A stretch of 64,000 nt of DNA from Calliopum simillimum. Its lineage: Eukaryota; Arthropoda; Insecta; Diptera; Lauxaniidae. This document shows, piece after piece, positions 56,453-64,000 of the stretch (position 1 is the first letter of the stretch; each line of letters begins with the position of its first letter). The translations under genes and the position numbers were made by a program. The notes beneath the pieces are model-generated. The model was not told the DNA's origin and ran no database searches. It saw only the letters and a list, made by a program, of their open reading frames with translations. Location: positions 77,385,697 to 77,449,696 of the forward strand of contig OX638371.1 of the NCBI GenBank assembly GCA_951812925.1. Direction: 5' to 3'.

Positions 56453-56875
56453 GTAGTACTGGCTCTGTGAATCTCACATCAGAATGACTTAATGACTGCA
56501 GCCGATATGGCACCTTTTAAATGAAATTATTCCAATATTTTTCGATTCATTGGACTACTAAGAACGACATTTTAATCGATGATTAAGTTTTATAAATTTT
56601 GTTAAAGGAATTCTAATTGAACTACTAAAGGAAATTTCTTTGTAACATTAATACTAAATACTGTGAATAGCCTCAATGTAATGAAATAAATTTATATATT
56701 TCTCAATTGACTCTAAGCTAAAACAATACTGTGGCAAAAAGAAAAACAACTATTGTACTTAAAGTTAAACATAAATGTTTAACCATCGATATTATTTCTC
56801 GACTATATATTTGGATATTTGGATAATATTTATGTAAAAAGTAAAAGAGAAATTTCAATTCTGAGTCAGAAATAA

Positions 56876-57845
56876 CACTAGTTTACAAATGATTAAAATT
56901 TTTTTTCCCAGCGAATGCCGTTACTCATTTTATATGGAAAATGGGCTGCTGATTCCGAAAATCGCATTTTTTTTTTTTTATTTTGTGTCATTTTCGAGAT
57001 ATCGGTCATTTTCGGTTTTTGGACCGAAAAAAAAATATTCCTCGTAATATCCTGCATAAGTTTACTGAACACATGATACACCTCAAATGTAAGGATCATA
57101 TCGTTATTTGCATCGATTTAACACAAGAATGCGTTATCTTTGTTTTTTTCATGTACAGTGGATTAAAAAACTTCAAAAATCGATTAAAAAAAAATCTGAC
57201 GTGCTAGAGAAAAACGGCGAGGCACGGGTATTTCCTTTTAATGCTTTGTTTAAGAATTTTTTGGATTTTCTAATTTCTTTTACAAAAAGTTTCAAATTTT
57301 CGAACGGTTTATTACAAAAAAACGGAAAAATAGGGAAAAACGCATTTTGGTAACTTATCAATGAATTGTATACAACTTTTGCATTTTTCCATCGATTTTC
57401 TTAAATGATATCGTATTTTCTACACAAATATATAGTCTATGATACAAAAAAAAAAATATTATAAAAAAGTTATGTCTTCTTGTATAAATTTGAAGTTGAA
57501 TTTGATTTTTTCTTAATTTTTTCGAAAAAAAAATTTTTTTTTTTTAGAAATCAATTTATTTCACCGAAACTAACGAACCAACCAAAAAGTGATGTGGATA
57601 TCATTTGTAGGTAATTTAATTATCTTTAATATGACATATTATTTGTTTAAATACAAACATTGGTTCTTGAGATATTTGTATTTTAATGGAACTATTTTTT
57701 TTTTTGGTCCAAAAACCGAAAATGACCGATATCTCGAAAACGACACGAAATAAAAAAAAAAAAATGCGATTTTCGGAATCAGCAGCCCATTTTCCATATA
57801 AAATGAGTAACGGCATTCGCTGGGAATTTTGGCTGTAAACTAGTG
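56876..57845. mobile_element. CACTA-like fold-back element, complete, 970 bp
   Basis: The ends are CACTAGTTTACA and TGTAAACTAGTG. Arms of about 200 bp include GCGAATGCCGTTACTCATTT, CATATGGAAAATGGGCTGCT-type sequence, and the TCTCGAAAACGACAC box with its complement. The flanks read ATAA on the left and TAATG on the right. The uninterrupted paralogue near 61390 reads GATAATGG, so the target duplication is TAA (3 bp). CACTA ends with 3-bp duplications are the mark of CMC (EnSpm) elements. No ORF of note. Confidence 0.8.
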
Positions 57846-58365
57846 TAATGAATAACTAAACTTAACTCCATTTTTCTTAAGAGTTTTTCCTAAATGTTGC
57901 AGTATTATTGGAGGTTATCGTGAATAAATATTTCCGGGAAATTTTCTCAAACTGCCGTGCATTCTCTATTGCAGTTTATGAAAATTATACGGGAATCTTT
58001 ATTCACGATAAACCCCATTATCGTTGATAGGAATTTCTTTGATAACTGTTCATTCGGACATTAACCGCTTTTAAGCCAAGTATTAGCCAAATCGCTGCAT
58101 TACCCAAAAGCTTGGCCATTCTTCGTTTTTCCTCGAAATACGTCAATAAACACGTACATACCCACGTGGAACAAGTGATACATTAAATTACGAGAATTCA
58201 CTTCAAACAACAGATACAGTTGGCTCCTCAAAAGCTGATTAATTACTTAGTAGGCCAAAAGAAAATTTTTAACTAAAACGCATATAGATATATCTTTCTT
58301 GTCAATTCATTTATTTATTCACAGTTTCGATCTCTTTCTATCTACTTGAGATAACTCCAATTTAC

Positions 58366-59223
58366 TTAGTAAACAGATGGTGCAGGGCCATAAGCTGGGC
58401 CATAAACTGGGCCAGGTGCTGGAGCATATGCTGAACCAGGTGCTGGACCATAAGCATTACCTGGAGCAGGACCAACAATTGCACCTGGTCCTCCAATAAG
58501 AGATGCTTGTCCATATGGTACAGCATTATTACCAAGAGCATTAGCAGCAGCGGCGGCTGAAGCAGATTGTGGTGCAGTTCCTGATATTAATTTACCAGCA
58601 CCAGCTGGAGCTGGAAGGATCACAGGTGAAGCTTGAGTATAAATATTGCTTGGCAAAAGCACTGGATTTGGATTAATGATAGCTGATGGAGTCTGGAGCG
58701 CAAGAGCTTTTTGAACGAAACCTGCATCATAACCATTAGCGATATCAATAGCGTCGAGAGCTGTAAGGATTTGACTGATTGAAGGTCCTTGTAAGTTGCC
58801 ATATCCGCCTGGATTACCATATCCTCCAGGTTTGCCATATCCTCCAAGATTACCATATCCACCTGGTTTACCATATCCTCCTAGAGAACCGTATCCTCCT
58901 GCAACCTGTGGTACCAGCACTTCTACACGTGGTTCTTTTTGGTATGCAATAGCACCGATAATAGGAGCAGATGGGCTAGGACCATAACCTAAGCCAGGAC
59001 CGTATGGTTTGGCACTGCAAACTGCCAAGAGAGCAGAAAAAGCGATCTAAATTTAAAAAAAAATAAAAAATTATTAGAATATGAGTCAAAAGTACTTCAA
59101 TTTGATTTTATGCAAGCCATTGCCAGTATATGAAATCTTGAAAATTCATTTCATTAAGTGCAATGACGGTAAAGGATAATTTTACTTTTGTATTCGAAAA
59201 CAACTTACAAGTAATGTGTTCAT
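58366..59223 (-). CDS. Cp18: Cp18-type chorion protein, copy B
   Basis: A secreted eggshell protein. Exon 1 is 59223-59209 (MNTLL, donor CTT/GTAAGT). Exon 2 is 59046-58366 (acceptor AAATTTAG, then IAFSALLAVCSAKPYGPG). The product is 231 aa with signal peptide to about residue 17. The s18 features in order are IGAIAYQKEPRVEVLVPQ (about 35-52), the GGYGNL/GGYGKP array (about 55-88), SISQILTALDA, LALQTPSAIINPNPVLLPSN, an Ala-rich SASAAAAANALG block and a Pro/Tyr tail of YGPAPG units ending SVY. Drosophila s18 (172 aa) has the same plan (AYQVQP, GGYGG, LALAAPS, Ala/Ser block). AATAAA lies at 58319-58314. It is a close paralogue of copy A. Confidence 0.9.
58795..58885. repeat. 18-bp tandem repeat inside Cp18 copy B
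   Basis: CCATATCCTCCAGGTTTG-type units repeat five to six times in phase with the gene and encode GGYGNL or GGYGKP hexapeptides. Variation between units is mostly at one codon pair (AAT-CTT or AAA-CCT types). Confidence 0.8.
59047..59208 (-). other. Cp18: Intron of Cp18 copy B
   Basis: 162 bp, phase 0, after codon 5, GTAAGT to TTTAG. Confidence 0.86.
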
Positions 59224-59269
59224 ATTCTAAGCTGCTAGTTTAAGTAACTAATTTAACTAATTATAAAAA

Positions 59270-59346
59270 CTAAGCATAAAATTTAAATGCAAATTCTTTT
59301 TATACCCATGGGAAAAACATTTGCAAAAGGAAATTACGTGACAAAT
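59270..59346 (-). promoter_or_regulatory. Cp18: Promoter of Cp18 copy B
   Basis: On the - strand TATAAAAA lies at 59304-59297 and TCACGT at 59341-59336, within TTTGTCACGTAATTTCC. It is nearly identical to the copy A promoter. Confidence 0.86.
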
Positions 59347-61440
59347 TACATACTAATAGTTAGACGGTGCGATTTTAACTACTAAATTTTATTTTTCATT
59401 ACTATTCAAAACAAACTTTTTTTATGTAAGAAAAGCTTCGCTGTGCTTCAGTTATAGGCTCAGTCGCTTTGTATATTAAAAGTACGAGTTTTTCGATTAC
59501 ATTCTAATAGTGATATTATGTTGACTTAGGTCCGAACAAATAATAATTGGCTATAAAAAGTAAATTGAAGTCATATATTTGGCTCGCACACGCGCCTTTG
59601 AATTTTATACTAGAATTTTTTTGTTAATATTGCTTAAAATAAAATCGTTAAACGCAACATTAGCCAAAACTGGCTTTAGAATGTAAAACATTCTTTTATT
59701 CGTCTGAGAAAAAAAAAAAATATATTGTTACGTCTTTTGTGATTTGAGGTGCCGATATGTACATATAACACTTACGTAATATATTTCAACTTAAGATATT
59801 TTAGAGGAGAAAATAGATGACAACATACTTAATTCTCTTTCTTTATGTTCTGAAAAACAGCAAAAACATGTACGGATACATTCACTTTTCGAAGGATAAA
59901 CTAAACAGTTTTTCTGGCGTTATCATCGTCAAGAAGACAACTTAAAATGATTTGATTAAAAATCTTGATTGATGCACTTCTGCCTTTATTTTGGGAATTA
60001 TGCACTATGGGAGGACTCCAATTTACAAACCAAGCAATTTTGCCTTGGGAATGACGACCCGTTTTTTTATAATGCATTTTTATACCCTACACCCAGGGAA
60101 TATTCACTTTGTCCTTCAGTTTGTAAATCAGCGTCGCCTCCCGACTCGATACGAGTATAACCATGTCCGTCTGTCTGCCTGGATGGCTGGCTTGGTGTGC
60201 GTAACAATAAATTTTTTAGGAAAACTGAGCATCTAAATTCAATGAAATTTGGTATTCTGCTTACGTCGTTAAAGTTAGCTCGGGGGATTGAAAATGAGCG
60301 ATATCGGTCAACGGCACGCCTACCGCCCATACAAAAAATATATTCAAAATGCAATAATAAGAGCATTATTTGCAATAGCTGAAACAAAATACACATAAAT
60401 ACTAGGGATAGTAAGTACAAGCTGTAAACAAAAACTAGGCGAATTTGGACTAGAGGCCGTGGCACCTCCCACATAAACAAATGTTTCAAAACAGTTTTTG
60501 AGGTAACCCAACCAAATCGCACTCAAACACTCAGATTTTTTTTTTTTTTTTGTATTTTTTTAAAGGATATATATGGAGCTATCTTGGAAGTACTCACTCT
60601 CATTCAGTCGTTTTTTGTTTTTAGTGCCAAATGACTTTTCTTCAGACGAACTTTGTTGATAGTATTCGATGCAGATAAAAAATTTATAAAAATTTTTCTT
60701 ATCATTCACATAGCGGCTATATATAGTTCGAATCGAATCGCAAGAATTTAAAAACCTCAATTTGCCAAACTGTTTGCAAACCTCTAAAACCGAGTCGATT
60801 TTGAAAAATCAATCATAGCAACTAACTAAAACCGCTAGGTCTTGGAAAAAGAAACGAATACCATGAAAAATATGAACGATAAACTAATAGAAAAGACGTT
60901 TGGCCCACAAAAATTTATAAAAAAATCAAAATGCAAGTTGCTTTTAATACGTACGAAAACATATTCAAAAATGAGCGAAATCGAAGAGGGTCGGGTAAAA
61001 AACTCGGAAATTTGGCATAAAATGCCCCATTTGTATCCGCCCATTAAATAGAAAGTCTTTCCTTAAACTGGTCCAATTTCTATAAAACGAAAATTATATT
61101 TTAATATGTAAAATTTTTATTAACAACTCATATAAATGGCATCGTATGATATGTCAACCCATAATAACACAACCTATGTTTGTGTTTGTTCAGAAATGAC
61201 TCGAGCTTTGAAATGACAAATACACAATATCAAGAGCTAAATACTTAGTTAGATACGCCAGAAACATTAAGAGAGCCAGTTTGGGCTCGATAAGTTAATG
61301 CCAAATTTCGATTATTTCTTGACGATATATATCGTTCATATTTGGGCAACATTTAGGTAAAAAATATTCGAGAAATTTTGCTCAGAGATAATGGGAAGTT
61401 AGATTACTTAACTCGACTTACATTGCTTTTCCTTAATGTT
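59347..61440. other. Region between Cp18 copies B and A
   Basis: No gene. It includes dispersed repeat DR2 copy 3 at 60070-60520. From about 61081 it aligns with the sequence from about 56220. The short open frames at 60560-61051 have no recognisable domain. Confidence 0.5.
60070..60520. repeat. Dispersed repeat DR2, copy 3
   Basis: TATACCCTACACCCAGGGAA, then TTCACTTTGTCCTTC, GTCCGTCTGTCTGCCTGG, AATTTGGTATTCTGC, AAAGTTAGCTCG, CCGCCCATACAAAAAAT and CGTGGCACCTCC follow in the same order as the copies at 37365-39420. Confidence 0.75.
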
Positions 61441-61450
61441 ACAGAATTAA

Positions 61451-62535
61451 AGGGTGTTTTTTTTAGAGGTTTGTTTTTCGAATAGAGATAAAACTAGCAT
61501 TTTGTGGTCAAATCTGGCAACTCTAATGTCATTTATGTTCAGTTTGGTTTGCCATTTCATCATGAACAGGTTGACAAAAGAACAACGCTTGCAAATCGTG
61601 CAAATTTATTTCGAAAATAATGGTTCAGTTCGCGAAGAAGAAACAATTGCCGCTGTAGAGCAAAATGTTGAAGAAAACCCGAATGAATCGATTCGCCACC
61701 GTGCACAGCAATTGGAGCTTTGTCCATCAACTTTATGGAAGATTTTGCGCAAAGATCTTGGCTTGCGACCTTACAAGATCCAGCTTGTGCAAGAATTAAA
61801 GCCGCGAGACCATGCAATGCGTCGTGATTTTGGTGTATGGGCCGAAAATGAGATTGATCTCGATGCTGATTTTCATCGCAAAATTTTGTTCAGTGATGAG
61901 GCTCATTTTTGGTTGAATGGCTGCGTCAACAAGCAAAATTGCCGCATTTGGAGTGAAGAGAATCCACATGAGACCCTTGAGACGCCATTACATCCACAAA
62001 AACTGACTGTTTGGTGTGCTCTATGGGCTGGTGGAGTCATTGGGCCATACTTCTTCCGAAATAATGCTGGAGAGTCAGTTACCGTTAATGGAGACCGGTA
62101 TAGAGCCATGATAACCGACTATTTTGTTCCCGAATTGGATGGCATGAATGTGGATGAGTTGTGGTTCCAACAAGACGGCGCTACATGCCACACAGCGCAC
62201 GTCACAATCGATTTATTGAAGGAAACATTCGATGAGCGCATAATTTCGCGGAATGGACCTGTCAATTGGCCACCAAGATCGTGTGATTTGACACCATTGG
62301 ATTATTTTCTTTGGGGATATGTGAAGTCGCCCGTCTACGCCAACAAACCAGAAACGTTAGGGGACTTGGAAGCCAACATTCGTGGCGTTATTGCCGACAT
62401 ACGAAAAAGTGGTTGAAAATTGGTCCTGTAGAATTGGCTTTATTCGAGCCAGCCGCGGCGGCCACATGCCCGAAATCATATTTAAACATTAATGGCATAA
62501 AATTATCCTTCCAATAAAGCTAAATTGACTTGAAA
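61451..62535 (+). pseudogene. DD41D (rosa-type) mariner transposase, damaged
   Basis: The element starts at about 61451 with AGGGTGTTTTTTTTAGAGGT. The frame from ATG 61562 begins MNRLTKEQRLQIVQIYFENN and runs to a stop at 62416. Catalytic triad: first Asp in ILFSDEAHFW, second in LWFQQDGATCH, third in DLTPLDYFLWG. I count 41 residues between the second and third, which defines DD41D. NNGSVRE joins EETIAAVEQN directly, so compared with relatives about 45 residues of the DNA-binding domain seem deleted in frame. At about 62400 a small deletion shifts the frame, since the usual C-terminal NWSCRIGFIRASRGGHMPE is readable in another frame. No clear right terminal repeat. Inactive. Confidence 0.85.
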
Positions 62536-62689
62536 CCACTAAAACAGTAGGTATGTTCATCAAATATTAATTAATTATGAGGCCAAAAAAAAAAAAATTT
62601 AACTAAAACGCATTTACGTATCTTTCTTGTCAATTCATTCATTTATTCACAGTTTCGATCTCTTTTTTCCTTTCTGAGATAATTCCAAG

Positions 62690-63503
62690 TTAGTAAGCTG
62701 GGCCATAAGCTGGAGCATAAGCTGGACCAGGTGCTGGAGCATAAGCACTACCTGGAGCTGGACCAGCAATTGCACCTGGTGCTCCAATAAGAGATGCTTG
62801 TCCATAAGGAGCAGCCTTATTTCCAACAGCATTAGCAGCAGCGGCGGCTGAAGCAGATTGTGGTGCAGTTGCTGGAACTGAGTAACCAGAACCAATTGGA
62901 GCTGGCAGGATCACAGGTGAAGCTTGAGTGTAAATATTGCTTGGCAGAAGTACTGGATTTGGGTTAATGATAGCTGATGGGCTCTGGAGCGCAAGAGCTT
63001 TTTTAGCCAATCCTGGATTACCACCATAACGATTATCAACAGCGCTGCCAGCTGCAATAAGTTGACTGATCGAAGGTCCACCATAACCTGGATTACCATA
63101 TCCACCTAGATTACCATATCCACCTAGATTACCATATCCACCTAGATTGCCATATCCACCATATCCTGGATTACCATAAGTTACTTGAGCACCATACGCT
63201 TTAGAAGGTGGTATCAGCACTGCTGCAGGTGGTTGTAATTGGTATGCAAGACCACCGACAATAGTTGGGCTTGGACCATAACCTGAGCCAGGTCCATAAC
63301 CTGGTTTGGCACTGCAAACTGCCAAGAGAGCCGAAAAAGCGATCTAAATTTAAAAGAAAAATAAAAATTATTTGAATGTTAGTCAAAGGAATTTCAGCTC
63401 ATTTTCCATTCAAGTCATTGCAAGGATATAAAGATTAAGCACAATGACAAAACGAATAATTAAACTTTTGTATTCGAAAACAACTTACAAGGAATGTGTT
63501 CAT
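62690..63503 (-). CDS. Cp18: Cp18-type chorion protein, copy A
   Basis: A secreted eggshell protein. Exon 1 is 63503-63489 (MNTFL, donor CTT/GTAAGT). Exon 2 is 63343-62690 (acceptor AAATTTAG, then IAFSALLAVCSAKPGYGPG). The product is 222 aa with signal peptide to about residue 17. Order of parts: VGGLAYQLQPPAAVLIPP (about 34-51), the GGYGNL array (about 67-90), SISQLIAAGSAVDN, LALQSPSAIINPNPVLLPSN, NIYTQASPVILPAP, the Ala block and a Pro/Tyr tail ending GPAY. AYQLQP is closest to the AYQVQP of Drosophila s18, so this copy or B is the best s18 orthologue. AATAAA lies at 62647-62642. Confidence 0.9.
63095..63175. repeat. 18-bp tandem repeat inside Cp18 copy A
   Basis: ACCATATCCACCTAGATT repeats four times almost without change, encoding GGYGNL. 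It is more homogeneous than the array in copy B. Confidence 0.85.
63344..63488 (-). other. Cp18: Intron of Cp18 copy A
   Basis: 145 bp, phase 0, after codon 5, GTAAGT to TTTAG. Alignable with the intron of copy B. Confidence 0.86.
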
Positions 63504-63544
63504 CTTCTGAGCTGCTAGTTTAGGTAACTAATTAAATTAGTAAA

Positions 63545-63622
63545 ACTATGCTTAAAATTTAAATGTATTTTGTTTTTATACCCCTGGGAAAAACATTTGT
63601 GAAAGGAAATTACGTGACAAAT
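63545..63622 (-). promoter_or_regulatory. Cp18: Promoter of Cp18 copy A
   Basis: On the - strand TATAAAAA lies at 63580-63573 and TCACGT at 63617-63612, within TTTGTCACGTAATTTCC. TATA to hexamer spacing is about 31 bp, as in copies B and C. Confidence 0.86.
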
Positions 63623-64000
63623 TACATTCTAACAGTTAGACAGGTCGATTTTAATTAGTTTAATTTTTAAAATTTTTAATTAAGGTGCTTCATTCTTGCT
63701 CAGTACAAATTTTTTTTCGCATGAAATGCTTTTTCACTATGCATAGCTATGCATAAACAAATCGAATTTCAATATAATTATTTTATGATATTAAGGGGAT
63801 ACATGCTGAAAGACATATTAAAAAATAAATTTATTCAAATTTCAGTTCTTTTAAAAAAAGCTTAAGTCTGATTTTTGATACATGAAACTTTTTTTCGATA
63901 CAATTTATATGGAACATGAAATTTTGATTTTTGTTTGTAAGCTTTAAAATGGTTCGATTTGTATAAAGCAAAAATGAAAGTCATCCCGACACTGTCTCAA
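63623..64000. other. Upstream flank of Cp18 copy A
   Basis: AT-rich, no gene. If the Drosophila arrangement holds, the amplification control element could begin here and continue beyond the window. Nothing diagnostic can be seen. Confidence 0.4.

Larger units (their letters stand above)
55985..58310. other. Region between Cp18 copies C and B
   Basis: No gene. From about 56220 it aligns with the region upstream of 61440 (ATGGCA, TCAACCCATRRTAA, GTTTGTTCAGAAATGRC and CTCGACTATATAT forms), so it is part of the duplicated unit. It contains a primer-binding-site relic at 56437-56452 and the fold-back element at 56876-57845. In Drosophila the amplification control element ACE3 lies just upstream of s18; no ACE3 copy can be identified by eye. 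Confidence 0.5.

Noticed and set aside
1..64000. CRISPR arrays, bacterial operons or phage genes
   Set aside because: No regular spacer arrays. Spliced animal genes, TATA promoters and fly transposons show this is nuclear insect DNA.

Overview
The window is AT-rich, intron-bearing animal DNA from a higher fly (Diptera, Brachycera). It holds two landmarks that lie next to each other in Drosophila at 66D-E: the 3' three quarters of the muscle gene paramyosin (Prm, + strand) and, converging on it from the right, the autosomal chorion (eggshell) gene cluster (all on the - strand). Repeat density and protein divergence argue against Drosophila melanogaster. A tephritid-like or other schizophoran fly is the likeliest source, but the species cannot be fixed from the sequence alone.

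Left part (1-28 kb): Prm exons at 3894-5152 are followed by an 18.6 kb intron. That intron carries an alternative promoter and a private first coding exon (12200-13020) for the short form, miniparamyosin. Both transcripts share the last four coding exons (23786-26719), which encode 363 residues plus one base. Splice phases agree at every junction, and the predicted short form is 637 aa.

Right part (33.6-64 kb): six chorion genes read right to left: three Cp18-type genes (63.5-62.7, 59.2-58.4 and 55.9-53.5 kb), then Cp15, Cp19 and Cp16. This matches the Drosophila order s18-s15-s19-s16, except that the s18 position is triplicated. Five genes have a 15-nt first coding exon, cut after codon 5, that begins the signal peptide. 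Cp16 has no intron there but has one near its 3' end. All six have a TATA box with a TCACGT hexamer about 30-45 bp upstream, the known follicle-cell chorion promoter signature.

The remaining DNA is mostly repeats: fold-back elements, MITEs with readable target-site duplications (8-bp hAT type, TTAA piggyBac type, TA mariner/pogo type, a CACTA-like type with TAA), truncated LINEs, two primer-binding-site relics, a damaged DD41D (rosa-type) mariner transposase gene and a mariner relic nested in a MITE. Several insertions are dated or bounded by an uninterrupted relative elsewhere in the window.
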